Shown here piece after piece: positions 1 through 8,639 of a DNA stretch of 64,000 bases. Position numbers and translations under genes: made by a program. Source of the stretch: Azorinus chamasolen (taxonomy: Eukaryota; Mollusca; Bivalvia; Cardiida; Solecurtidae); the NCBI GenBank assembly GCA_963576725.1, contig OY755242.1, positions 29,686,725 through 29,750,724 of the forward strand, written 5' to 3'. The notes under the pieces are model-generated. The model was not told the origin of the DNA. It saw nothing but the letters and a program-made list of their open reading frames with translations, and did not search any database. Each line of letters begins with the position of its first letter. Within the stretch, counting starts at the first letter, position 1.

Positions 1-534
1 TTAGACTTTTTGGTTAATATTTTTTGTTAAAGTATGCCTATTTACAACCTTTAAACTTGGTCGCAAAATTGGACTTAGAATTTGAGTTTAGCAAATACGT
101 TAACCCCAGTTTATGTTGAACAAGACCTCGACGGGCGTATATTGTGCTCACTGGCACTCTTGTTACAACATTTAGACGATGTGTCACGAAATGAACCAGG
201 TTCCTGTTTCAAAGGTCAATGTCACAATCGGAGATCAAAGGTAATAGGGTGGCACTTTTGTACAAGTCGCAATCTTGAGCCAAATGTATCTAAATGACAA
301 TAAAAACGAATCTTTCTATGTATGAATTTGTGTTTTCTTACCTTTATGAACTCTTCACATGGGAACAAAAGTGACAAAAGTTTGTGAAAATTGGGTTCAG
401 GCTTAAATAATTGTCCCCATTTCCTTTTGGGGCAGCTCTTGTTTCATGATGTCATTATAAAAATACAAGTACTTATGTAAAATGTACTTCATATTCATAC
501 AGTATCCTGTTTATTTTTGTGTCACCAGGTTCTA
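1..534. other. Non-coding stretch, possible old dispersed repeat
   Basis: No gene is supported here. About 60-300 resembles an old interspersed repeat, read best on the minus strand, but no termini could be found. The short open frame at 82-297 has no recognisable domain. Confidence 0.35.
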
Positions 535-700
535 TGCTTATAAAGCCTTTAGTTGAGTCCGAGTTTCATTCTCAAGCTTTTGATTGGTCAGATTTGAGTT
601 CTCAAGCTTTTGATTGGTCAGATTTGAGCCAAAGGCTCAAATCTGACCAATCAAAAACTTGAGAACGAACTCAGACTCAACTAAACGTTTTATAAGCATG
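535..700. repeat. Palindromic fold-back element with a duplicated arm segment
   Basis: Two arms (about 535-598 and 634-700) are inverted copies built round CTTTTGATTGGTCAGATTTG. In the left arm a 30-base segment is tandemly duplicated (about 569-598 and 599-628). Related single arms recur at 1034-1104, near 31970-32030, and at 45115-45185 with its copies in U4 and U5. Confidence 0.75.
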
Positions 701-803
701 GATTCTTATCTGTTCGCCAGATGAAATGTCTCCCAGCTGTCGCTTTCACAGAAAACTCGCACATTATCGGAATGCTGGTATTCTTACACAGATAACAGAT
801 ATA

Positions 804-1104
804 CAGTAAACCCCCTCTAAACCGGACGTTCAATCTAATATAAATATCGGTTTTGGAGACCGGCGACAGCTTAATGCAGAATCTTTGAGGACAGGTTGGA
901 ATATTGACCCACTTGACTTTCTAAACAACTTTGTATATATGTGAAAAAGTTCTGCATGGGGTGCACGGTAGCCTACTGGGACATCAACTACAAGGTGAGA
1001 TGCCTAGAGGAGCTTTCTGCATGACTTTCACCCTTTGGTTCAAATCTAACCAATCAAAAGCTTGAGAACAAATTCAGACTAAACTAAAAACCTTTTTTAG
1101 CATG
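804..1104. repeat. Degenerate P-type MITE pieces plus a fold-back arm
   Basis: At 802 a TA is followed by CAGTAAACCCCCTCTAAACC, which is the left end of the P family. About 1001-1034 holds the P hairpin core (GAGGAGCTTTCTGCATGACT). 1034-1104 matches the right arm of the palindrome at 535-700. The P element is broken and no clear right end remains. Confidence 0.55.
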
Positions 1105-1123
1105 GACCCAGATTCTAGTTTCT

Positions 1124-1350
1124 ACTGTCACTGGGGGCCAACTACGTATCATTATCAAAAGTTTTGCTACGAAGTTTTGTATAGGTATTTTAATAGACTT
1201 GTTTTTCTACGACGGCAACTTTGTTTTCGTAGGAAAACATTTCCTAATATATACACTAGCTTCGTAGGAAAACAGTTGGTCTAAAATACCAATATAAATT
1301 GTCGTAGCAAAACTTTTGATGATAATACGTAGTTGGCCCCCAGTGACTAG
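1124..1350. mobile_element. Fold-back MITE with about 50 bp inverted termini
   Basis: The left end contains GTCACTGGGGGCCAACTACG and the right end its reverse complement. The inverted match extends about 50 bases on each side, interrupted by small indels. The internal segment carries several copies of TTCGTAGGAAAAC-like motifs in both orientations. A second, left-truncated copy lies inside the tandem duplication at 1723-2271. No coding capacity is seen, and the exact target duplication is unclear. Confidence 0.65.
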
Positions 1351-1410
1351 TAAATTTCGCCTTCTTCATAAACCCATTATAAAAAAGTTCAGCTTAATAA
1401 CCCTTTCACT

Positions 1411-1632
1411 GCCGCAGTCGCATAAATGCTTAAAGCAAGGTGAAAGTAAAACAGAACGCTCCTATAGGAGCGTTCTGTTTTACTTTCATCTTGCTTTAAG
1501 CAGCCACCTGCCTTTAACACAAAATACTTTAAGTAATTTAGTGGCCGTTATAGAGAGGTTTTACTGTAATTTAGTGACCGTTATAGAGAGGTTTTACTGT
1601 AATTTAGTGACCGTTATAGAGAGGTTTTACTG
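1411..1632. mobile_element. P-type MITE with triplicated right terminus
   Basis: A near-perfect hairpin (about 1420-1517) is centred on GCTCCTATAGGAGC. The right terminal sequence ending GAGAGGTTTTACTGTA occurs three times in tandem (about 1536-1634, period 32-33). No matching left terminus is present, so only the right side is intact. Confidence 0.75.
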
Positions 1633-1946
1633 TAGCTTAAGCGAGTAGGACGTAACTGAATTGACCCAATATTCAACAGATATATTATGAACAGCACGAT
1701 AAGAGTTAAACCATCACAGAGCATTTTAATAGACTTGTTTTTCTACGAAGGCAACTTTGTTTTCGTAGGAAAACATTTCCTAATATATACACTAGCTTCG
1801 TAGGAAAACAGTTGGTCTAAAATACCAATATAAATTGTCGTAGCAAAACTTTTGATGATAATACGTAGTTGGCCCCCAGTGACTAGTAAATTTCGCCTTC
1901 TTCATAAACCCATTATAAAAAAGTTCAGCTTAATAACCCTTTCACT

Positions 1947-2184
1947 GCCGCAGTCGCATAAATGCTTAAAGCAAGGTGAAAGTAAAACAGAACGCTCCTA
2001 TAGGAGCGTTCTGTTTTACTTTCATCTTGCTTTAAGCAGCCACCTGCCTTTAACACAAAATACTTTAAGTAATTTAGTGGCCGTTATAGAGAGGTTTTAC
2101 TGTAATTTAGTGGCCGTTATATTTAGTGGCCGTTATAGAGAGGTTTTACTGTAATTTAGTGGCCGTTATAGAGAGGTTTTACTG
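1947..2184. mobile_element. P-type MITE, duplicated copy with extra right ends
   Basis: This is the duplicate of the element at 1411-1632, with the same hairpin and centre. Its right end holds three full terminal repeats plus one partial, so the terminus kept changing in copy number after the 536 bp duplication. Confidence 0.75.
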
Positions 2185-2434
2185 TAGCTTAAGCGAGTAG
2201 GACGTAACTGAATTGACCCAATATTCAACAGATATATTATGAACAGCACGATAAGAGTTAAACCATCACAGGGTAGAGGTAAGTACTTTAGAGTAGACTA
2301 CACGCATATACGACACTCGAGTTGCGAAATGAGAAATAATAAAAATAGCAAAATGCTTTCCGTAATTTTAATAGTGTTTCAATAAGGAACTAATGCCATA
2401 AAAGATCATAATTTATGGCTATATTGTGGATTCT

Positions 2435-2557
2435 TTATGTCGCATCTGCTTGCAGCAAAACGCCAGAAAAAGACGAAAAACGATAGTTTTCGTCACTGCG
2501 CAGGTAGACGTCATTCTGAAAGTAGTTTACAACCCAGACCGACTGTCCCCGATTGAC
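2435..2557 (-). CDS. C1q gene exon 3: last beta strands and stop
   Basis: The acceptor ...TTCACAG is followed by 41 codons in the phase that exon 2 requires. They contain the conserved GQSVWVV and FSGVLL closing strands of C1q domains, then TAA. The exon is short and easily missed by an ORF search. Confidence 0.87.
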   Translation of the reverse strand, partial: VNRGQSVWVVNYFQNDVYLRSDENYRFSSFSGVLLQADAT

Positions 2558-4460
2558 CTGTGAAGTATTAATTTTTTTTATATATAATAGCCAAAAACAA
2601 AAAATAAATAAATAAAGGCTACAAAGAAAACAACAATAAACAACAACAACCAGCTACAGCAGATACCGATGCACATGGGGTAGTAAATGTACGAAAGACC
2701 GACGGTGACATTTCACCATACACACATAATACTTCATAGTTCACACATCACACTGCATGAATGCATGTTATTACACTAAAACCTCTCTATAACGGCCACT
2801 AAATTGTGTTAATTGATTGGTATTTAGGACAGGTGGCTGTTTAATGCAAGGTGAAAGTAAAACAGAACGCTCCTACAGGAGCGTTCTGTTTTACTTACAT
2901 CTTGTTTTAAACGACCACCTGTCTTTAACACAAAATAATGGATGTAGTTTAGTGGTCGTTATAGAGAGGTTTTACTGTAAAATGTTATATAACATTCATA
3001 CTACAAACTTCATACTTAACACTTAAAACTTTGCACTTCTGAAGTATGAATTTTGAAGTCTGAAGTCACCACCGGTCTTCATATTACAGCAGACTAGGGG
3101 TGATAATACATATTTTGACGCATTTACTATGAATTACATGTTAATGTGGTTTATATCTTTCAAGACCCTGATCAGAGGCATCTCTATGAGCAACCTTATC
3201 TGGGTCTACAACGTTTGCAAATACCAGTGCATATGTGTCGGATATTTAAAGGGTTAATCATTACCTCATACATACAATTTTTGATATTCATTCTCAAAAT
3301 TACATGTATCTTTGAAATGGACACATCAGCTTAAACATACAAAACCGCTGGGAATTTATAGAACAGCTACAAATGCCACAACTGAGAGTTCATTCTCTAT
3401 TCTGAGACAGGTTAAGTTGGACACAGAGTCTTAACCCTTCGCTTGCTATTCACGTCAATATACCTACCTGTAAATAGTGAAGACCCAGATGAGACAGCTC
3501 CTGCAGGAGCTGTCTCATCAGGGTCTACACTATTTACAAGTTGATTGTGCAACCAGTGCACTCCACAGCAGTGATTGCACAGCGAAATACTTGTACACAG
3601 TGAATATATATGTAATTATACAACAGGGCATGGGTAAAGAAGAAGAAATGTGTTTTAAAATTCAGCAAGCGAAGGGTTAAAAAGCAGGTGGTTGCTTAAT
3701 GCATGGCAAAAGTAATGTAGAAAGTTCCTATAGGAGCTTTCTCCATTACTTTTGACCTGCATTAAGCTACCACTTGCTTAACCTACCCTTAGTATGCTGT
3801 TGATGGTCGTTTAAGACAGGTTCTACTGAACATATATTATTCCACAAGCAAACAGTGCAGACATTGATCAGAGGGTTAAGGGAGGCTGTAATTTGATCAT
3901 GCACAATGAGTTAACTCATACTGTTCACTTACCCGTACGGCTGCCATGTTGCCCCCTTGTTGGTCGTGGTCACCCCTGATAGGGTTGGCGATGGCGTCAA
4001 TAACATTCTTACCATCTATCACTAGTTTGGCGACCAATTCCCGATCCCCGATCTCGGACACGATGAAGGTGAAGAAATAGAGGCCGGATACAGGACAGAG
4101 GAACGTGTGAGTGTTGACGTTGAATGCACCGCCTATGTTGGTGACAACACTGTTGTAGGGAATCACTTGTTCCAGACCTAAGTGATCTACATTGCGGTCC
4201 ATATAAGCAGTGAAAGCCACAGTGTCCGGGGCCACGTTGACTTGGCGCTTTTCATGAGCTATATTCATGGAAGAACTATATATTAGTATGATAAACCTTC
4301 TCTCTATATCGATGGTTTAAAACAGTCTAGCTTTTGGTCACTGACTGCAGAATAAACATATCGTATTTCAGGAATTTTAAAAGGAATTTTGCATGGCCAT
4401 TTCTTTAAATAGGGGGCCATGATTAACCCAGTAATTAGTACATTTGACCAAATAAACAAC

Positions 4461-4516
<56 letters not shown>

Positions 4517-5052
4517 AGACAGGTGGCAGCTTAATGCAGGGTGAAAGTAATGCAGAAAGTTCTTAGTGGAGCTTTCTGCACGACTATCATCCTGCATTAA
4601 GCAGCCTACTGCCTAAAGTATCTAAACTCTTCTCTACTAGAATCCCGGCTTAGGGGGGTTTACTGTATGCAATTCCTTTAGTAAACAGAGTAGACAATAA
4701 TTAGACAGCTCGTACAGAAACCGTCTGGCCGGGGTCTACTCTGCAAAGGCTTAAAATTGGCATATATCTTACTGGATGGTAAAGCTTCTTGTCGCTTTTT
4801 CAGATCATTGATCGCCGCTTTGGTATGTAAGCGTTCAATGAATGATATCAGTGCACTAGTACCTGAGGTCTGTTCTGCAAGAGCTTTGCGTAGTGTAGAG
4901 ATTTCCTTGTCATAACTCGCTTTTTGCTCATCGAATCTTTCCTCCAGTATATTCAGTCTTTCTAGAACTGCTTTCTCGCATGTTTCTAGTCCTACAACGA
5001 ACGTAAATGTCAAACTGAAGAATATTCTGATTAGTAGAGCCTTCCCTGCCAT
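2435..5052 (-). CDS. Secreted coiled-coil C1q-domain protein (three exons)
   Basis: Exons join as 5052-4773, 4258-3933 and 2557-2435, giving 242 residues and a TAA stop. Seen: a hydrophobic signal peptide (residues about 1-22), a heptad-rich charged coiled-coil segment (about 27-65), then a C1q domain (about 107-238) with VAFTAYM, LCPVSGLYFFTF, GQSVWVV and the closing SSFSGVLL. Donors are GTAAGA and GTAAGT, acceptors end in AG, and phases are 1 and 0. The family forms secreted trimers that bind ligands and microbes, and bivalves carry many as lectin-like immune proteins. Exon 3 lies 1.4 kb from exon 2 because intron 2 carries three MITEs; intron 1 holds a CT repeat and another MITE. An ATTAAA at 2372-2367 could be the poly(A) signal. 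Expression and ligand are unknown. Confidence 0.88.
2774..2977. mobile_element. P-type MITE, full length (intron 2 of the C1q gene)
   Basis: TA duplications flank 204 bases with termini CACTAAAACCTCTCTATAAC and its complement ending GGTTTTACTG. The central hairpin is around GCTCCTACAGGAGC. TIR start and TA target resemble pogo/Tigger-type Tc1-mariner elements. No transposase is present. Confidence 0.85.
3435..3676. mobile_element. T2 MITE (TTAA-flanked), intact
   Basis: TTAA at 3431-3434 and 3677-3680 flank 242 bases with termini CCCTTCGCTTGCT and AGCAAGCGAAGGG. An internal hairpin is centred on GCTCCTGCAGGAGC. TTAA target and CCC start are typical of piggyBac-type elements. It sits inside the P element at 3681-3828: the uninterrupted sequence (GTCTTAAAAAGCAGG) is seen at 17268-17282. 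Confidence 0.9.
3681..3828. mobile_element. P-type MITE split by T2
   Basis: It has the P hairpin (AGGTGGTTGCTTAATGC and complement, centre TCCTATAGGAGC) and a right end GACAGGTTCTACTG. The left part ends at GAGTC before the T2 insertion. The far left terminus is not recognisable. Confidence 0.75.
3933..4258 (-). CDS. C1q gene exon 2: most of the C1q domain
   Basis: The acceptor AG at 4260-4259 is followed by CTCATGAAAAG, which completes the split codon from exon 1 in frame. 326 bases encode the jelly-roll strands from VAFTAYM to GGNMAAVR. The donor GTAAGT begins at 3932. An ATG at 4268 lies upstream of this acceptor and is not needed as a start. Confidence 0.85.
4460..4513. repeat. (CT)n microsatellite
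   Basis: About 54 bases of near-pure CT lie in intron 1 of the C1q gene, next to the broken left side of a P element. Confidence 0.95.
4516..4665. mobile_element. P-type MITE, left end lost
   Basis: A P hairpin (GGTGGCAGCTTAATGCAGGG and complement) is followed by a right end GGGGGGTTTACTG and TA. The left terminus is replaced by the CT repeat. Confidence 0.7.
4773..5052 (-). CDS. C1q gene exon 1: signal peptide and coiled coil
   Basis: It starts at the ATG at 5052 (MAGKALL...), which is directly followed by a typical signal peptide. 280 coding bases end at CCATCCA before the donor GTAAGA, leaving one base of a split codon. Reading past 4773 gives a tail without C1q features, which supports splicing here. 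Confidence 0.85.
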
Positions 5053-5825
5053 GTTGTTACCGTATTGTTCTCTGTGCAGAACTTATCGGTGCGTTGTTTT
5101 ATCAGTTTGCTTGAAATGTTTATGAAAGGAATAGTGACGTACTGTATAAAATATTAATTAGCACATCCGTGTCCTATAATTAACTCCTACTGGGACCGCC
5201 TGATCTGGGTCTACTCTGTTTGCAAGGGCGTAGGAAGACACAACAATGTATGGAGTAAAGGGTTAACACTTGAGCTCGAAGCTTTACTGTATACATGTTT
5301 GCAAAATGTCGGCTTGTTACACGTCATAAAAGTTACATGGAGTTATTCGCCCTTGGTATGTGATAAAATATAACACAGAGACTAGTGATCCAATACTGCC
5401 GTTATCCCGGGTATGGTATGACACAATCTGTCTACTTATAACATAATAAATCTGTCATCTGCGGAAACACACCTGCTTCTGATACTGTATGTTTATTTAA
5501 ATATTACCATACTTTATTCTAGGACATTGCCCCATTTCTCTCTAATCGAGTGGGTTTTACACAACGAAATGCCAATTGCCGTCTGTCCCATTGTGTAGTG
5601 GACATATGGTCTATTTATAACTTACTTCAATCCATACATGTACCTGTGTACATATTGTGTCGTAGATTGCTATTGTCGGGTACCTGTTTTTAGTAGAGCG
5701 TGTTTACACATGTGCCAGGATATTTTTTTTCTGGTGAAATCTGGTAGGTAGAATAGTTTTGTTATATATTGAAACAATTAAATTAACAGTCTATTTATTC
5801 ATGTACACACGATTATACTCACGTG
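5053..5825. other. Upstream region of the C1q gene with a TTAA-MITE relic
   Basis: About 5180-5262 contains a T1 right half (CTGATCTGGGTCTACTCTG, then GGAGTAAAGGG and TTAA at 5263-5266). No core promoter motif could be assigned with confidence. Confidence 0.5.
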
Positions 5826-6097
5826 TAACACTTTATCATTTCCCTCATGTACACACCTTCTCACGCATCTGCAAACATAGTAGACCCAGATCAGACGGCG
5901 GAGTCGCGGCTCCTATAAAAACCGACTGATCAGGGTCTGCTCTGTTTGCAATTTGTATTTGCTAGATCTGTGTCTTTAGTTTCTAAAAGGCTACACTGTA
6001 TGTCCCACCTTCCATATTTCATATTATAATTGTTATCTATTTTGCCCTAGATTATTCAGGTATTGAACTTTAGAATAAATATAGAACAGGGAAGGAG
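5826..6097. mobile_element. T1 MITE, somewhat degraded
   Basis: The left end TTTCCCTCATGTACAC, the core GTAGACCCAGATCAGACGG and its partner CTGATCAGGGTCTG, and the right end GAACAGGGAAGGAG before TTAA (6098-6101) follow the T1 order. The left TTAA is mutated. Confidence 0.7.
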
Positions 6098-6315
6098 TTA
6101 AACCTGCCGTCTGCGTCAGGTGTCGTTAACTTCAGTTCTCAATCTATTTTCTTCATTTTATTCGAAATTGTGTCAAAGTTACTCGATGTCACATCAGGAT
6201 CCAAACTGTTGAAAAAGTTATCGCACACTTATTTATATTGTGGACAGAGTTGAATATTTCGTGTATCGACATGTATTTTTTTGTTTTCGATATATTTAGT
6301 AACAGGGTAACTTAA

Positions 6316-6420
6316 CCCTTTCCCTCATACAAACGCTTTTGTAAACAGAGTAGACCCAACTGCCACAGTCCCGATAGGAGCCGTCTTATCAGGGTCTGCT
6401 TTATCTTTGTTTGTGGAATT
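6316..6420. mobile_element. T1 MITE, left half
   Basis: TTAA at 6312-6315 precedes CCCTTTCCCTCATACAAACG. The core hairpin is degraded. The right end was not found before the next P element. Confidence 0.6.
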
Positions 6421-6463
6421 ATATAGATTCTACAGTTCTACCAATTACTAGCAGGTGTTTATA

Positions 6464-6670
6464 CATTAGAACCCTTCTAATGCGACCACTTGATGTTTAC
6501 ACACACGGTTGTCTTTATAAGCAGGTGGTTGCTTAATGCAGGGCAAAAGTAATGCAGAAAGCTCCTCTAGGAGCTTTCTGCATTACTTTTGTCCTGCATT
6601 AAGCTACCACCTGCATCAAGCACCCATAATTATACCTATTTTAGGTGGTCGCATTAGCTGGATTTTACTG
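6464..6670. mobile_element. P-type MITE, full length
   Basis: 207 bases flanked by TA (6462-6463, 6671-6672). The left end is CATTAGAACCCTTCTAATGC and the right end GATTTTACTG. The central hairpin is near perfect with centre GCTCCTCTAGGAGC. Confidence 0.82.
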
Positions 6671-7190
6671 TAAACTATTAAAAAGAATCAATGGATAAAC
6701 AGTCATGATGTCATTAATTCTTACATGAATATTGAACAGTCCGGGGGCACTGATTGAATGCTAACTCACAGTGTAGTTCATTCAGTATGAAAACTTAATG
6801 TGAGGGTTTTTTTCATGACAAGCAGCGCAGACGAAGGTCAGTGGATCTGTTTGGGAGCCCACCGATCTGAGTGTTCACTGTTTGCAAATGTTTCCCAGGT
6901 TCGAGGAATCGGTTTACATTGCATCTCTATCACACTTTGTTATCGTATTTTATTGTTGTCGTCTGCAATATTTTGTATCAGTATTTTTTGAAATTTAGTT
7001 TGGATCCTGACAAGACACCGAATTACTTTTCGCCTCATCTGGATCCAAACTGTTTGGAAAAGGTGATTACGGATTCGCTATTGGTAACGTACATTTGTGT
7101 ACCCGAAATAGTGAGTCGGTTTGACTAGACTGTCAAACGACCACTCACTGTCACAAAACAAACATACAGTCATAACCTTTTCCCTGTTCA
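6671..7190. repeat. Degenerate MITE cores, no gene
   Basis: About 6825-6885 is a degraded GATCTG...ACTGTTTGC core. About 6999-7058 is a 'T5' core (TTTGGATCCTGACAAGACAC ... CATCTGGATCCAAACTG). Short open frames across both are shadows of these repeats. Confidence 0.5.
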
Positions 7191-7194
7191 TTAA

Positions 7195-7433
7195 CCCTTT
7201 CCCTCATAGAAACGTGTTTTCATGCATTTGCAAACAGAGTAGACCCAGATCAGACGGCTCCTAGAGGAGCCGTCTGATCAGGGTCTATTCTGTTTGCTAA
7301 TAGAATTCAAAGATATGTGTCTTTACTTTCTAAAATGGCTACATTGTTCCACCTTCCACATTTAAATTTAACAATTTTGTCCGTGAATATTCAGTAGGTA
7401 TTGAAATTCGTAAAACATAGAACAGGGAAAGGG
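7195..7433. mobile_element. T1 MITE, best reference copy
   Basis: TTAA (7191-7194 and 7434-7437) flanks 239 bases. The ends are CCCTTTCCCTCAT and GAACAGGGAAAGGG. An internal hairpin of about 65 bases runs from GCAAACAGAGTAGACC to CTATTCTGTTTGC, centred on GGCTCCTAGAGGAGCC. The two arms have one A/A mispair next to GATCAG that recurs in other copies. Confidence 0.9.
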
Positions 7434-7437
7434 TTAA

Positions 7438-7667
7438 TCACGTAAGAAATAATGACATGATGAAATTTTATTATATAAACTTTTCAAGGATTTTGTTTGC
7501 TTTGAGAACAACTAGAATTAGATCTATATCACGTCAAAAGCAAATCGAACAGAACCTGATCAGACGACTCCTATAGGAACCCGTCTGATCTGGGTCTACT
7601 CTGTTGGCATATGGCAAATATGTGAAAATGAGTATCTATGAGGGGGGGGGGGGGGGGGGGGGGAGGG
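7438..7667. mobile_element. T1' MITE abutting T1, with a poly-G end
   Basis: It shares the TTAA at 7434-7437 with the neighbouring T1 but lacks the CCCTTTACTCC left tip. It has a T1-like core (CCTGATCAGACGACTCC ... CTGATCTGGGTCTACTC) and a right end AGGG before TTAA (7668-7671). A run of 22 G (7642-7663) lies within the right terminus. Confidence 0.65.
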
Positions 7668-7954
7668 TTAACCACTCATTGATGAGACTACGTCATTGGC
7701 AGGGACAGAATCAAATAACACTGCGATATTGGACTGCGGTATACATTACTGGCCTTTAAAAGGCAGAATGTAGCTTAATGCTGGACTAAAAATTATGCAG
7801 AAAGCAGTGTAACATGAGAAACAGTGCAGATCCTGATGAGGGGGGTATTCTATGAGCCCTCCTATCTGGGTCTACACTGCTTGAAACGGACATACATTAA
7901 TGGCTCGTTTCACGCACTGATATAGGGTTTCTGTACATTAACAATTGTACAATA

Positions 7955-8200
7955 CAGAAAAACCTCTATATTACGGCCACTAAATTGTGTTAATTAGTTG
8001 GTATTTAGGGCAGGTGGCCGCTTAAAGCAAGGTGACAATAGAACATAATGCTCCTATAGGAGCATTCTGTTTTACGTTCACCTTGCTTTAAGCTCCTATA
8101 GGAGCATTCTGTTTTACTTTCACCTTGCTTTAAGCAGCCACCCGCCTTTAACACAAAATATGTTATGTAATTAAGTGGCCGTTATAGAGAGGTTTTACTG
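7955..8200. mobile_element. P-type MITE with a duplicated hairpin arm
   Basis: The termini are CAGAAAAACCTCTATATTAC and GAGAGGTTTTACTG, with TA on both sides. The right hairpin arm with its centre (GCTCCTATAGGAGC ... CACCTTGCTTTAAG) occurs twice in tandem (about 8049-8092 and 8093-8136), so the element has one left arm and two right arms. Confidence 0.82.
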
Positions 8201-8377
8201 TAGAACATGTCATAAACAGCCATTCATTAATTGAACATGAGCGTCTTAAAAACAGGATGGTTGCTTAATGCAGGGCTAAAGTAATGCAGAAAACTCCTAT
8301 ATAAGGGTTTTTTGTATTACTTTTGACCATCTGCTTTGCCTTGTCTATGATAAGACCTCTTATTGATGTCCGCTTAA

Positions 8378-8621
8378 CCCTTTACCCAATAGCCTGTTTC
8401 TAGTTTTGAAGACATATGACCACTTAAAGCAGGTTGAAAGTAAAGCAGAATGCGCCTTAAGGCGCATTCTGCTTTACTTTCAGCCTGCTTTAAGCTACCA
8501 CCTACTAGGATATAGAAAATATTTATTATGCAATATGTTCATGACTGTATGAATTTGAACTATTTTCTTCAGCGGAGGAATAAATCAAACACGCTAAAAG
8601 CCGCTTCTATCAGGTAAAGGG
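8378..8621. mobile_element. T4 MITE: TTAA ends with a P-like hairpin
   Basis: TTAA (8374-8377, 8622-8625) flanks 244 bases with ends CCCTTTACC and GGTAAAGG. The internal hairpin (CTTAAAGCAGGTTGAAAGTA ... centre GCGCCTTAAGGCGC) is the P-family type, not the T1 type. Copies in opposite orientation lie at 42403, 48203 and 60693. Confidence 0.88.
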
Positions 8622-8639
8622 TTAAGACAGGTTCTATTG

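Larger units (their letters stand above)
1187..2271. repeat. Tandem duplication, 536 bp period
   Basis: 1187-1722 and 1723-2271 are nearly identical direct copies. Each starts with ATTTTAATAGACTTG and ends with GTTAAACCATCACAG. Each contains the right half of the fold-back MITE and a P-type MITE. The copies differ mainly in the number of reiterated P right ends, which makes the second about 12 bases longer. Confidence 0.9.
7949..8639. mobile_element. P-type MITE carrying two nested MITEs
   Basis: Removing the P element at 7955-8200 and the T4 element at 8378-8621 gives one P element. It has a left end like CAATAGAACATGTC, a degraded hairpin (8250-8335) and a right end CCGCTTAAGACAGGTTCTATTG. 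T4 entered the TTAA in the right arm; the inner P entered the TA at the left tip. Confidence 0.65.
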
